A stretch of DNA of 64,000 nt from Pseudoroseicyclus tamaricis (GTDB lineage: Bacteria > Pseudomonadota > Alphaproteobacteria > Rhodobacterales > Rhodobacteraceae). Made by a program: the position numbers and the translations under genes. Under the pieces are notes generated by a model. It was not told the origin of the DNA. It searched no databases and saw only the letters and a program-made list of their open reading frames with translations. Positions within the stretch are counted from its first letter, which is position 1, and the number at the start of each line of letters is the position of its first letter. Where the stretch lies: contig NZ_JAAFYS010000002.1 in the NCBI RefSeq assembly GCF_012070395.1, positions 868,001 to 932,000 of the forward strand, written 5' to 3'. Below are positions 44,344-53,327 of this stretch, one piece after another.

Positions 44344-44413
44344 TATTCGCGTCTCGTGCCGGATGGGGATGGGGCGGCGCGCCGGTCCCCTCCCGCAGAT
44401 GGCGCCATATGAC

Positions 44414-44443
44414 TGATCCACGGGCACGAGGGTGGCGTAGGGT
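44414..44443 (+). promoter_or_regulatory. Sigma-E promoter of the divergent lipid operon
   Basis: TGATCC (44414-44419), 18-bp spacer, TAGGGT (44438-44443). The -35 is perfect and the spacing ideal; the -10 deviates. About 32 bp before the ATG at 44476. Confidence 0.65.
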
Positions 44444-44475
44444 GTGCAGGCTGCCCTTCATCAACCAGAGGCCCC

Positions 44476-45777
44476 ATGTCCTTCGACGCCGCGCCGACAC
44501 GACCCCAGAGGATCGCCATCATCGGCGCCGGCATTTCCGGTCTCGCCGCAGCGTGGCTGCTCTCGCCGAAGCACCGGGTGACGCTCTTCGAGGCGGCGCC
44601 CCGGCTGGGGGGCCATGCCCGGACGGTGATCGCCGGCAAGTGGGGCGACCAGCCGGTCGATACCGGGTTCATCGTCTTCAACTACGCGAACTACCCGCAT
44701 CTGACGCGGCTCTTCCACGAGCTCGACGTGCCGGTGGCGAAGAGCGAGATGAGCTTCGGCGCCACCATCGACGCAGGGCGCGTCGAGTACGGGCTGCGCA
44801 ACCTCTCCGCCCTCGCCGCGCAGCGGGCGAACCTCCTGCGCCCGGGCTTCATGCGGATGGTGCGCGACATCTTCCGCTTCAACGCCGGGGCGGAGACGGC
44901 GGCGCGCGAGGGGCAGACGATCGGGGAGCTGATCCGCGCCCTCGGCCTCGGCCCTTGGTTCGAGCGCTACTACCTCATGCCTATCTGCGGGGCGATCTGG
45001 TCGACGCCCGAGCAGCAGATCCGCGACTTTCCTGCCCGCGCGCTCCTCACCTTCTTTCGCAACCACGCCCTCCTCTCCGCTACCGGCCAGCACCAGTGGT
45101 GGACGGTGGAGGGCGGCTCCATCGAATACGTCCGCCGGCTGGAGGCGCACCTGCGCGCCACGGGATGCACGATCCGCACCGGCACCCCCGTCGCCGCCGT
45201 CAGCCGCCACGGCGGCGGCGCCACCCTGCGGGCGGAGGGCGGGCTGCCGGAGCGCTACGACCAGGTGATCTTCGCCTGCCACCCCGACCAGGCGTTGCGG
45301 CTCCTCTCCGATGCGAGCCCCGAGGAGGCTTCCACGCTCGGCGCCGTCCGCTACCAGGACAACCGCGCTGTGCTGCATGCCGACGAGGGGCAGATGCCCC
45401 GGCGGCGGGCCTGCTGGTCCTCCTGGGTCTACCAGTCCGACGGGGCGCGTCCCGGCCATGACGCGCCGAGCATCGGCGTGACCTACTGGATGAACCGGCT
45501 GCAGAACATCAAAGAGAGCGACCCGCTCTTCGTCACGCTCAACCCCGCCCGCCCGGTGCGGGAGGAGCTGATCTACGACGAGGTGACCTTCCGCCACCCG
45601 GTCTTCGACACCGCTGCCCATGACGCGCAGATCCGCCTGCGCCACCTGCAGGGCCGCAGCGGCACGTGGTTCGCCGGGGCATGGACGCGCCACGGCTTCC
45701 ACGAGGACGGCTTCGCCTCCGCCGTGCGCATCGCGCGGGAAATGGAGCCGAAGCTGGCGGTGGCGCATGGCGCCTGA
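44476..45777 (+). CDS. FAD-dependent amine-oxidase-like oxidoreductase
   Basis: 433 residues. N-terminal FAD fingerprint RIAIIGAGISGLAAAWLLSP, then LFEAAPRLGGHARTV and GFIVFNYANYPHLTRL; the C-terminus AGAWTRHGFHEDGFASAVR closes the FAD site. It belongs to the branch that travels with DUF1365 and CFA-synthase-like genes. In R. sphaeroides sigma-E-controlled genes of this type act in furan fatty acid synthesis (desaturation step). First gene of a four-gene operon with its own sigma-E promoter; overlaps the next gene by 11 bp. Confidence 0.87.
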   Translation: MSFDAAPTRPQRIAIIGAGISGLAAAWLLSPKHRVTLFEAAPRLGGHARTVIAGKWGDQPVDTGFIVFNYANYPHLTRLFHELDVPVAKSEMSFGATIDAGRVEYGLRNLSALAAQRANLLRPGFMRMVRDIFRFNAGAETAAREGQTIGELIRALGLGPWFERYYLMPICGAIWSTPEQQIRDFPARALLTFFRNHALLSATGQHQWWTVEGGSIEYVRRLEAHLRATGCTIRTGTPVAAVSRHGGGATLRAEGGLPERYDQVIFACHPDQALRLLSDASPEEASTLGAVRYQDNRAVLHADEGQMPRRRACWSSWVYQSDGARPGHDAPSIGVTYWMNRLQNIKESDPLFVTLNPARPVREELIYDEVTFRHPVFDTAAHDAQIRLRHLQGRSGTWFAGAWTRHGFHEDGFASAVRIAREMEPKLAVAHGA

Positions 45778-46516
45778 GCTGGTCTTCGCGGCGACGACCC
45801 ACGCCCGCCGCGGCGCGGTGCGCCACGCCTTCCGCTACCGGGTGGATTACGTGCTGATCGACCCCGAGGAGCGGGCCGGCCCGGCGCTCTTCTCCCGGAC
45901 GCGCCCCGCCCTCGCCAGCGTGCGGGACCGGGACCACGGCGGCCCCCGCGGCGCCGGGCGCGGCGCGCCCTGGGCGCGGGAGGTGCTGGCGGCGCGGGGG
46001 CTGCCGCTGGAGGGGGGCGACCGGCTGCTCCTCCTCACGCAGCCGCGCATCTTCGGGCGGGGCTTCAACCCGGTGAGCTTCTGGCTGGCCACCCGGGGCG
46101 AAGCGCTGCTGGCGGTCATCGCCGAGGTGAACAACACCTTCGGCGACCGCCACTCCTACCTCTGCGCCAAGCCCTGTTTCGCGCCGATCCTGCCCTCCGA
46201 CCGGCTGGAAGCCGAGAAGGTCTTCCACGTCTCCCCCTTCCAGGAGGTCGGCGGCAGCTACAGCTTCGGCTTCGACATCCGCGAGGACCGCCTGTCGATC
46301 CTCATCGCCCACCGGCGTGGGGCCGAGACGCTGCACGCCACGCTCGCCGGCCGCCGCCAGCCGATGACGAACGCCGGCCTTATCGCCATCGCCGCCCGCC
46401 TGCCCTTCGGGGGCCTGCGCACCAGCCTGCTGATCCACTGGCAGGCGCTCCGCCTGAAGCTCAAGGGCGCTCCCTATCGCGCCCGTCCCCTGCCGCCCGA
46501 AGAAGAGGTCACATGA
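45767..46516 (+). CDS. DUF1365-family protein
   Basis: 249 residues from the ATG at 45767, inside the end of the FAD gene. Conserved segments: THARRGAVRHAFRYRVDYVL, RIFGRGFNPVSFWLATRG, VIAEVNNTFGDRHSYLCAK and KVFHVSPFQEVGGSYSFGFD. Cytoplasmic or membrane-peripheral, no signal peptide. Family function is undefined; it is almost always linked to an FAD amine oxidase and a CFA-type methyltransferase, as here, which implies membrane lipid modification. ATGA overlap with the next gene. Confidence 0.88.
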   Translation: MAPELVFAATTHARRGAVRHAFRYRVDYVLIDPEERAGPALFSRTRPALASVRDRDHGGPRGAGRGAPWAREVLAARGLPLEGGDRLLLLTQPRIFGRGFNPVSFWLATRGEALLAVIAEVNNTFGDRHSYLCAKPCFAPILPSDRLEAEKVFHVSPFQEVGGSYSFGFDIREDRLSILIAHRRGAETLHATLAGRRQPMTNAGLIAIAARLPFGGLRTSLLIHWQALRLKLKGAPYRARPLPPEEEVT

Positions 46517-47511
46517 TCCGCCGCAAGAGCGACTCCGCCCGCCTGCTCGCCGCCTGCGAGCGCATCTCCACCGGGCGCCTCCGCCTCGTCACGCCCGAGG
46601 GCGAGACGCACGAGTTCGGCCCCGGACCGCGCGGCGCCGAGATCGAGCTGAACGACTGGGCCGCCGCCCGCCCGATCCTCGCCCAGCGGCCGGAGGCGCT
46701 GGCGGAGAGCTACGCGAGAGGGCTCTGGCATAGCCGCGACGGCGAGGCAGTGGCGCGGCTCTTCCGCCTCAACGCCGCCGCCTTCCCCGCGCCCACGCCC
46801 CGCCGCCTGCCCTTTCGCCGGCCCGAGCGGCTGCCGGGCAACGAGTTCTTCCAGCTCTTCCTCGATCCCGGCATGAGCTTCACCGCCGCGCTTTTCCAGA
46901 CCGGCGACGACGATCTCGGCCGCGCCCAGCACCGCAAGTATGACCGCGTGCTCGACAGGCTCGGCGCCGGCCCTCGCCTGCTGGACATGACCTGCGGCTG
47001 GGGCGGGCTGATGGAGCGGGCCGCCGCGCGCGGGCACGAGGTGACGGGCGTCGCGGCGCGCGCCGAGCAGCGCGCCTTCGCCGCCGCCCGCCTCGACGGG
47101 CAGGCCGCCATCCACCTCGGCCCCTCGCGCCTCACCGGCCGCTTCGACGGCATCGCGGCAGTGGAGCCCGATGCCGCCGCCCTGCCCGCCCTCCTCGCCA
47201 GCATGAAGGCGCACCTCGCCGAGGGCGGCCGTGCGCTGCTGCAGACGGTGGCCGTCCCGGGGGCAGACACCCTGCCGGAGGCCGCGCGTCAGGCCGGCCT
47301 GACGGCGCAGGAGCGCTTCGCCTTCGGCGCCGATTACGCCCGCACCTTCCGCCACTGGGCCGGGCGGCTCGATGCCTCCGCCCGCCGCGCCGCCCGCCTC
47401 GGCGTGGGCGAGGATGTCCGCCGCCGCTGGCGCTGGCGCTTCGAGAGCGCCGCCGCCGCCTTCGCCCTCGGCGAGCGCGAGGTCGTGCAGTGGGACCTCT
47501 CCCACGCCTGA
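46513..47511 (+). CDS. CFA-synthase-family SAM methyltransferase (UfaM-like)
   Basis: 332 residues, shorter than true cyclopropane fatty acid synthases (about 380-400). The SAM-binding loop is RLLDMTCGWGGLMERAAARG (about 157-176); an upstream region NEFFQLFLDPGMSFTAALFQ aligns with the lipid-site segment where CFA synthases read YS.GYF. The C-terminal half is less conserved and lacks the usual cysteine block. It likely methylates unsaturated acyl chains of phospholipids, as in the furan fatty acid pathway, rather than making cyclopropane rings; this is inference. Confidence 0.82.
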   Translation: MIRRKSDSARLLAACERISTGRLRLVTPEGETHEFGPGPRGAEIELNDWAAARPILAQRPEALAESYARGLWHSRDGEAVARLFRLNAAAFPAPTPRRLPFRRPERLPGNEFFQLFLDPGMSFTAALFQTGDDDLGRAQHRKYDRVLDRLGAGPRLLDMTCGWGGLMERAAARGHEVTGVAARAEQRAFAAARLDGQAAIHLGPSRLTGRFDGIAAVEPDAAALPALLASMKAHLAEGGRALLQTVAVPGADTLPEAARQAGLTAQERFAFGADYARTFRHWAGRLDASARRAARLGVGEDVRRRWRWRFESAAAAFALGEREVVQWDLSHA

Positions 47512-47540
47512 CCGGCGCCCCTTCAGCCAGGAGACCAGAC

Positions 47541-48269
47541 ATGAGCCGCAAGTTCCAAGGCCGCCGCTACTGGATCGTCGGCGCCAGCTCCGGCCTCGGC
47601 GCCGAGCTGGCCCGCCGGCTCGATGCCGAGGGCGCCCGCCTCCTTCTCTCCGCCCGGCGGGCGGAAAAGCTGCAAGACCTCGCCGCCGAGCTTTCGGACG
47701 CGCAGGTGCTGGCGCTCGACGTGACGGATGCGGAGGCGGTCGCCGCAGCCGTGCACGAGGCCGGGGAGATCGACGGCATCGTCTATTCCGTCGGCCTCTA
47801 TGACCCGATGTCCGCAAAGGAGTGGGACGCCGACGAGGCGGAGCGGATGTGCGAGGCGAACTTCATGGGCGCCATGCGCCTCTTCGGGCGCACGGTGCCG
47901 CAGATGGCGCGGCGCGGCTCCGGCCACGTGGTGCTGATCGGCTCCCTCTCCGGCTTTCGCGGGCTGCCCGGCGCCATCGGCTACTCCGCCCCCAAGGCGG
48001 CGCTCCTCAGCCTCGCCGAGAGCCTGCGGAGTGACCTCCGCGGCACGGGGGTGGAGGTGCAGATCGCCAACCCCGGCTTCATCCGGTCCCGCCTGACGGA
48101 GAAGAACGACTTCACCATGCCGCAGATCATGGAGCCGGCGGAGGCCGCGGGGCATGTCATGCGCCTGCTCCACAGCCGCCGCTTCCGCCACGACTTCCCC
48201 CGCCCCTTCGCGTGGCTCTTCACCTGCAGCTCGCTGATCCCCTACCGGCTCTGGGATCGGATCATGTAG
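47541..48269 (+). CDS. Short-chain dehydrogenase/reductase
   Basis: 242 residues from the ATG at 47541 with AGGAGA upstream. Cofactor loop WIVGASSGLGAELARRLDAE (GxxxGxG), catalytic Ser in VVLIGSLSGFRG and the YxxxK pair in AIGYSAPKAALLSLAESLRS. Classical SDR, probably NADP-dependent. Last gene of the sigma-E operon, 29 bp after the methyltransferase gene. Its substrate is presumably an acyl-chain intermediate or oxidised lipid; not determinable here. Confidence 0.87.
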   Translation: MSRKFQGRRYWIVGASSGLGAELARRLDAEGARLLLSARRAEKLQDLAAELSDAQVLALDVTDAEAVAAAVHEAGEIDGIVYSVGLYDPMSAKEWDADEAERMCEANFMGAMRLFGRTVPQMARRGSGHVVLIGSLSGFRGLPGAIGYSAPKAALLSLAESLRSDLRGTGVEVQIANPGFIRSRLTEKNDFTMPQIMEPAEAAGHVMRLLHSRRFRHDFPRPFAWLFTCSSLIPYRLWDRIM

Positions 48270-48408
48270 CCGCGTCACCTGCGCGCACCCCTGGGCCCAG
48301 GACGCCACGGCACCCCACCCCGTCCATAAAGATTTATGCATGCAACGCGGTGACTTGGCCCCTCTCTGGGCAGGTTTCCGCGCACCCGTCTTCTTGTTTC
48401 TGGGCGCG

Positions 48409-48434
48409 GGAACCTTGGGGCCGTGCGGGGCATT
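48409..48434 (+). promoter_or_regulatory. EcfG-like promoter before the large PRC-barrel gene
   Basis: GGAAC (48409-48413), 17 bp, CATT (48431-48434): perfect -35 and spacing, one mismatch in the -10 (consensus CGTT). About 70 bp upstream of the ATG in the 234-bp gap 48270-48503. Confidence 0.45.
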
Positions 48435-48503
48435 GAGGCGCCATACAGGTCAGGGAAACAGACCCTGCCCGAGGCACCATGCACATTGCTGCAGGAGGAC
48501 ACT

Positions 48504-49952
48504 ATGAGGACGTCGCATTCCATCATTGCGGCGCTGGCGATTCTCGCCGGCCCCGCGATGGCTCAGGAAACGGCCGACACGCTGGACACCACCGATCCGG
48601 CGCTGCTGGCGAACGAGGATTACGCCGCTGTCGAGATCGAGTTCGGCTCTTTCGAGGCGAACGAACTGATCGGCAAGCGCGTCTACGCGTCCGAAGAGGG
48701 CGCGGAGATCACCGCCGGCCTCGAGAACGGCTGGGACGATATCGGCGAAGTGGGCGACCTGCTCCTCAGCGAGAGCGGTGAGCTGACCGCAGTGCTGGTG
48801 GACGTCGGCGGCTTCCTCGGCATCGGCGAGAAGGTCGTGGCCGCTCCCCTGGAGGACCTGAGCTTCTACACCGAGAACGGCGGCACGGAGAACTTCTTCG
48901 TCGTCTACGGCGGCACCCGCGAAGCCCTGGAGACCCAGGACGAGTGGACGCCCGAAGCCGCGGTGGCCGATGCCGACATGGCCGACGATGATATGGCGGA
49001 TGACGACATGACCGTCGTCGACGACGTCGAGGTTGTGGACGACGAGGCAATGGCCGATGACGGCATGACCGACGAGACCATGGACGACGAGACCATCGTC
49101 ACCGAAGGCGAGATGACCGTCGACGGCGAGGAAGAGCTGACGGACGATGTCGTCCTGACGGACGAGACGACGGGCGTGGCGCAGGGCGAGGCCGAACAGG
49201 CGATGGGCGACGACACGCTCATGGCCGAGGGCACCGACGACGCGATCACCATGGAGGGCACCGACAACGAGGCCCTGACCGACGGTGAGGTCGCCGACGC
49301 CGAGGCCGCCATCCCCAGCACCGACGAAGCGCTGGAGAGCGACACCGAGGAGATGGCCGACACCGACATGGACGAGGCCGAGGTCGAGCCCATGACGGAC
49401 GAAGAGGTCGCTGACGCCGACGCCGCCCTCCCCTCCACCGACGAGGCGCTCGAGAGCGACGCCGACATGGTGGCCGAAGGTGACGCCGACATGGACATGG
49501 GCGCCGAAGGCGAGTTCGTGACCGACGAGACCATCGTTGCCGAGGGCGACATGGAGGTCGAGGGCGCCGCCGAGGTGATGTCCGATGACGCCGTGGTCGC
49601 CGAAGGTGGCGATGCCATGTGGGACGCTCCCCAGATGGAGATGGAAGGCTACTCCGGTGTCGAGGCCGCCGCCCTGACGGCGGAAGATCTGCAAGGCGCC
49701 CCGGTGTTCGGCGCCGAGGATGACCGCATCGGCAAGATCGCCGACGTGATGTTCACTGAAGACGGCATGATCGAGTACGCGCTGATCGACGTCGGCGGCT
49801 TCCTCGGCATCGGCAAGGATCAGGTGCAGGTCGGCTTCGACGAGCTGCAGATCCTCAACAACGACGCGGGCGACGACCTGCGTGTGTTCGTGGCCGCCAC
49901 GGAAGACCAGATGAAGGCCCGCGCCGAAGAAATGGAGGCGGTGGTCGAGTAA
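48504..49952 (+). CDS. Secreted protein with two PRC-barrel domains and an acidic repeat linker
   Basis: 482 residues from the ATG at 48504 with AGGAGG 5 bp upstream. Signal peptide MRTSHSIIAALAILAGPAMA. PRC-barrel 1 about 45-140 (ELIGKRVYASEEGAEITAG and LVDVGGFLGIGEKVVAAPLE); PRC-barrel 2 about 395-470 (GAPVFGAEDDRIGKIADVMF and LIDVGGFLGIGKDQVQVGFD). About 240 residues between are low-complexity D/E/M/A/T, with a 39-residue internal duplication (EVADAEAAIPSTDEALESD / EVADADAALPSTDEALESD, 117 bp apart). Very acidic. Role unknown, probably envelope or matrix. Confidence 0.83.
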   Translation: MRTSHSIIAALAILAGPAMAQETADTLDTTDPALLANEDYAAVEIEFGSFEANELIGKRVYASEEGAEITAGLENGWDDIGEVGDLLLSESGELTAVLVDVGGFLGIGEKVVAAPLEDLSFYTENGGTENFFVVYGGTREALETQDEWTPEAAVADADMADDDMADDDMTVVDDVEVVDDEAMADDGMTDETMDDETIVTEGEMTVDGEEELTDDVVLTDETTGVAQGEAEQAMGDDTLMAEGTDDAITMEGTDNEALTDGEVADAEAAIPSTDEALESDTEEMADTDMDEAEVEPMTDEEVADADAALPSTDEALESDADMVAEGDADMDMGAEGEFVTDETIVAEGDMEVEGAAEVMSDDAVVAEGGDAMWDAPQMEMEGYSGVEAAALTAEDLQGAPVFGAEDDRIGKIADVMFTEDGMIEYALIDVGGFLGIGKDQVQVGFDELQILNNDAGDDLRVFVAATEDQMKARAEEMEAVVE

Positions 49953-49976
49953 CCTCGACCCTCACCTGCTCAAACG

Positions 49977-50010
49977 GAAAGGGCCGCGCAGATTGCGCGG
50001 CCCTTTTTCC
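49977..50010. terminator. Bidirectional terminator between PRC-barrel and PLD genes
   Basis: AAAGGGCCGCGCA GAT TGCGCGGCCCTTTTTCC, a perfect 13-bp stem with T5 on the plus strand, 25 bp after the PRC gene stop. Confidence 0.88.
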
Positions 50011-50040
50011 TTGCCCGGTCGGCCCGGGACAGAGCGTCCC

Positions 50041-51594
50041 TCAGACCATTTCCACCGGCACGCCCGGCAGGTTCACCGCCTGGTAGCGTGCCGCATCGGA
50101 ATCGTAGGGCACGAGGAAGCCCTTGCGCTCCGCCGGGGGCAGGCCGGCATTGGCCTCCACCGCCTTCGTCCAATGCTCGAAGGCGTCCTGCAGCGGAAAG
50201 AGCTCCACCGAGGAATCGCCCAGCCAGAACTGCTGCATCCGCCGGCGGATCAGGTCCACCGGGGAGCCCACCAGCTCCACCCCCGTCTCGGTATCCCAGC
50301 GTAGCGAGCGCCCGTTGAGATTGGCGGAGGAGACGATGGCGGCCCTGCCGTCGAAGACCGAGAGCTTGGAATGCAGGTAGATGATCGGCGCGCCGGCCAG
50401 CGTGGCGCGTGGCGCGGGGCAATCTTCTTCGTTCGGCGTGCGGGGCTGGACGGGGCTGGCGACGAGCAGCCGCTTCGGCCCGAAGGCGTTGCGCACGATC
50501 TGCAGGCATTGCAGCTGCAGGTGGTCGCCATAACGCCCGTCGAGCTTGGGCGGATCCTCGAAGGCGGAGGTCTCCGGCGCGCCGGGCACCACGAGGATGA
50601 GCTTCAGCCCGGCCATCGCGTGGGCCCTGTCGGCCAGCGCCTTCGCAAGGCCCTTGTCCCGGAAGAACTGCGTCTCGAGGTAGACAAGGTGCGTCGCCTC
50701 GGCGATGCGCGCGTAATGACGTGCCTCGAGCTGCCGCAGCACCTTCTTGGGCGAGATGCGCAGCATGTGCGACTTGCGCCGCTTCGCCGAGATCGTGCGC
50801 AGCAGGTCCGGCGCCTTCACCGGGTCGGCCCGCGCCTCCGTCACGTCGTCGAAATTCTCCAGATGCGCACGGGCGGAGGCGGCCAGCGTCTCGTCATCGA
50901 TAAGAAGCTGCAGGTCGTGCCACGTCAGGTGCGAGGGCTGGTTGTGGGTATGCGTGTCCCACCGCCGCTCGTCGAGATCGAGCCCGCCGATATAGAGCCA
51001 GCGGCCGTCGATGGTGGCCAGCTTCTGGTGATGCGAGACGGGCCAGGTGGGCATCCCCTGCCCGAAGCGGTGGCGGCGCATGGCGGAGATGCCGGGCAGC
51101 ATCTTCAGCCCGCGGCCATCCCCCGTGCGCGCCTCCTTCACCGCCGTCCGGGCGACGGAGTTGAGGCGGCCGGCGATCAGGGGTGACAGGAACAGGCGGG
51201 CGAGCCGTCCGGGCCGCGCCGGGTGCAGCCGGGGATGCACCGTCAGCAGCGTGCCCTTCGGCCCCGCCATCTCGCGCACGCCGCAGAGGATGCGCACGGT
51301 CTCCCACGTGGCGCGGTGCAGCTCCGTCGCGGCGGCGGCGTCGAAGTCGGACAGCCACAGCTTGATCCGCACGCCCTTGCGCAGGGCATGGATGATGAGG
51401 TCGACCCAGGTGTTGCCGATCTCCAGCGCCTCGGGGGAGCGGAGTTTCGTGCGCGGATCGAAGACGCGGAAGCCCATGATGACCTCGCGCTCGGCGTTCA
51501 GAACCAGCCGCTCCAGCGCCGGATACGCCTCTTCGGCGTTGATCAGCATCTGGACGCGGCCGGACCCGTCCTTGTTGTCGACGTTATCGCTCAT
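50041..51594 (-). CDS. Phospholipase D-family protein (cardiolipin-synthase-like)
   Basis: 517 residues from the ATG at 51594. Two HKD motifs: WPVSHHQKLATIDGRWLYIG (about 188-207) and IIYLHSKLSVFDGRAAIVSS (about 402-421), each HxKx4D; the second is followed by NLNGRSLRWDTETG. No N-terminal membrane anchors, so unlike Cls it is probably soluble or peripheral. Possible cardiolipin synthase-like or phosphatidyltransferase activity. It is 6 bp downstream of the stress sensor kinase and likely transcribed with nepR-ecfG. Confidence 0.83.
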   Translation of the reverse strand: MSDNVDNKDGSGRVQMLINAEEAYPALERLVLNAEREVIMGFRVFDPRTKLRSPEALEIGNTWVDLIIHALRKGVRIKLWLSDFDAAAATELHRATWETVRILCGVREMAGPKGTLLTVHPRLHPARPGRLARLFLSPLIAGRLNSVARTAVKEARTGDGRGLKMLPGISAMRRHRFGQGMPTWPVSHHQKLATIDGRWLYIGGLDLDERRWDTHTHNQPSHLTWHDLQLLIDDETLAASARAHLENFDDVTEARADPVKAPDLLRTISAKRRKSHMLRISPKKVLRQLEARHYARIAEATHLVYLETQFFRDKGLAKALADRAHAMAGLKLILVVPGAPETSAFEDPPKLDGRYGDHLQLQCLQIVRNAFGPKRLLVASPVQPRTPNEEDCPAPRATLAGAPIIYLHSKLSVFDGRAAIVSSANLNGRSLRWDTETGVELVGSPVDLIRRRMQQFWLGDSSVELFPLQDAFEHWTKAVEANAGLPPAERKGFLVPYDSDAARYQAVNLPGVPVEMV

Positions 51595-51600
51595 CAAGGC

Positions 51601-53322
51601 TCAGGCCGCGTCCTGGAAGGCGGCAATGGGGAAGGAGATGACCGTGCGGTGCTGCCGTCCGTCGTTCATCTCGTTCACGGTGCCGCCGACCTGTTGCGTG
51701 AAGGCGCGCACCAGCTTCTCGCCGAGCCCGTCGGAGCGGCGATCGGCAGCGTCCGGCCCGACGCTGTTGGCGATGTCGAGCACGGCGCTGGAGCTGCCTT
51801 CAAGGTAGAGCTTGATGGTGACGGAGGGCGTCTCCCCCTCGGGGGCACCGATATGCTTGAAGGCGTTCATCACCAGCTCCGACATGGCCAGCCCCATCGG
51901 CACCGCCTGGTCGGGATAGAGGATGACCTCGTCGTAGCTCTGCGTCACGTCCACTCGGGTTCCTTCCTGAATGCCGGTCGCCGCCGTCTGCTCGACGATG
52001 GCGGTGAAGAGTTCGTCCGCCCTCACCCGCTCCTCGGCGGAGGTCTCGTAGAGCTTCTGATGGACCCGGGCGATGGAGGCGACGCGGTGCTGCAGCTCCT
52101 GCAGCACGCGGCGCTCGGCCGGGTCGTTCATCTTGCGCATCTTCATGTTGATGATCGAGGCGATGAGCTGGAGGTTGTTCTTCACCCGGTGGTGGACCTC
52201 CTTGAGCAGCACCGTCTTCTGGTGGAGCGAATTGTGCAGTTCCGCCTCGTCGCGCAGCACGCTCTCGGCCAGCATCTGCCACGTCTCGTCCATGTCGATC
52301 AGCTCCTGCGGCTCCCACGGAGAGTCCTTGCGGGGGATGATGCTGCGGCTTCGCATGAACATGAGCATACGGGCACGAAGGTTGCGTGTCGGCTTGATGA
52401 CCATCGCCTGCACGGAGAAGAACGCGACCGCCAGCCCGGCGAGCCACATCGCGGCAGGAAAGAGCAGGGAATAGGCGGCGTGCAAACCGTCGGCGACGAG
52501 GCTGTCGGCGCGGTAGTCCCACGAGCCGAGGGCATAGACGACGCCGGCCTCGATGGGGACGACCGCGAAGAAGCGCCGCTCGCCGAGGGCGTTCTCGCCG
52601 ATGAAAGCGGTGCGCCCGATGCGGGCGAGGTTCGCGAGGTCGGCGTTGGAGGGCAGCTGCTCCTCGAGGTAAGTGCCTTCCTCGGCGGCGGTCAGCAACT
52701 CGCCGCTGGAGTTGAAGGTGATCAGGTTGATCGCCCGCCCGCCCTGCCCCGTCGGGATCGGCGCCATCGTCTGCGCCAGCGCGCCATGCTCCATCGAGAC
52801 GGTGACGAAGCCGTTGTAGACGCCGTCGGTGATGACCGGCACGCCGACGGCGACGACGGCGCGGCGCGAGATCGCCGCATCGGGAATGACCATCGCCCGC
52901 TCGCGCGGGTTGTTCACCATGTCCAGCACGCTGGGACGGGAGGAGACATCCATCCCCACCCCGTCCGACGCGCATTGCACGATCCCGTTTGCCGAGACGT
53001 AGCCGACGAAGGCGTAGGGCTGCTCGCGCTCAAGAAAGCGCGCCAGAGAGGCCTCGCAGCCCGCGCCCTCGTTGCGCAGAAGCGGCGCGGCCGAGGCCAG
53101 CATCCGCGCGGCGCCGAAGGCCGCCTGGATATGCTTCGCCTCGCGCCCCGCCGCCTCGGCCGTGCGCGCCATGAGGTTGGCCGACGAATTCTTGTCGGTT
53201 TCCTTCAGGAGCAGGTAGGTCTGGTTTACCGAGATCAGCCCGATGGGCAGCAGTGCCAGCGCCATCAGCGCCCCGATACGGAAGGTGAGCGAATGACTTC
53301 GTTCACGCAGCCGCGCGAGCAT
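51601..53322 (-). CDS. HisKA_2-type membrane sensor kinase of the general stress module
   Basis: 573 residues from the ATG at 53322; a TTG at 53331 overlaps the ecfG stop (TTGA) and is also possible. TM1 (LTFRIGALMALALLPIGLIS), a ~230-residue periplasmic Cache-type domain (EQPYAFVGYVSANGIVQCAS region), TM2 (LLFPAAMWLAGLAVAFFS), a linker, the HisKA_2 phosphoacceptor EVHHRVKNNLQLIASIINMK, and an HATPase domain (MGLAMSELVMNAFKH, then RSDGLGEKLVRAF). It should phosphorylate PhyR directly. Next to nepR-ecfG, as in other alphaproteobacteria. Confidence 0.9.
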   Translation of the reverse strand: MLARLRERSHSLTFRIGALMALALLPIGLISVNQTYLLLKETDKNSSANLMARTAEAAGREAKHIQAAFGAARMLASAAPLLRNEGAGCEASLARFLEREQPYAFVGYVSANGIVQCASDGVGMDVSSRPSVLDMVNNPRERAMVIPDAAISRRAVVAVGVPVITDGVYNGFVTVSMEHGALAQTMAPIPTGQGGRAINLITFNSSGELLTAAEEGTYLEEQLPSNADLANLARIGRTAFIGENALGERRFFAVVPIEAGVVYALGSWDYRADSLVADGLHAAYSLLFPAAMWLAGLAVAFFSVQAMVIKPTRNLRARMLMFMRSRSIIPRKDSPWEPQELIDMDETWQMLAESVLRDEAELHNSLHQKTVLLKEVHHRVKNNLQLIASIINMKMRKMNDPAERRVLQELQHRVASIARVHQKLYETSAEERVRADELFTAIVEQTAATGIQEGTRVDVTQSYDEVILYPDQAVPMGLAMSELVMNAFKHIGAPEGETPSVTIKLYLEGSSSAVLDIANSVGPDAADRRSDGLGEKLVRAFTQQVGGTVNEMNDGRQHRTVISFPIAAFQDAA

Positions 53323-53327
53323 AGATG

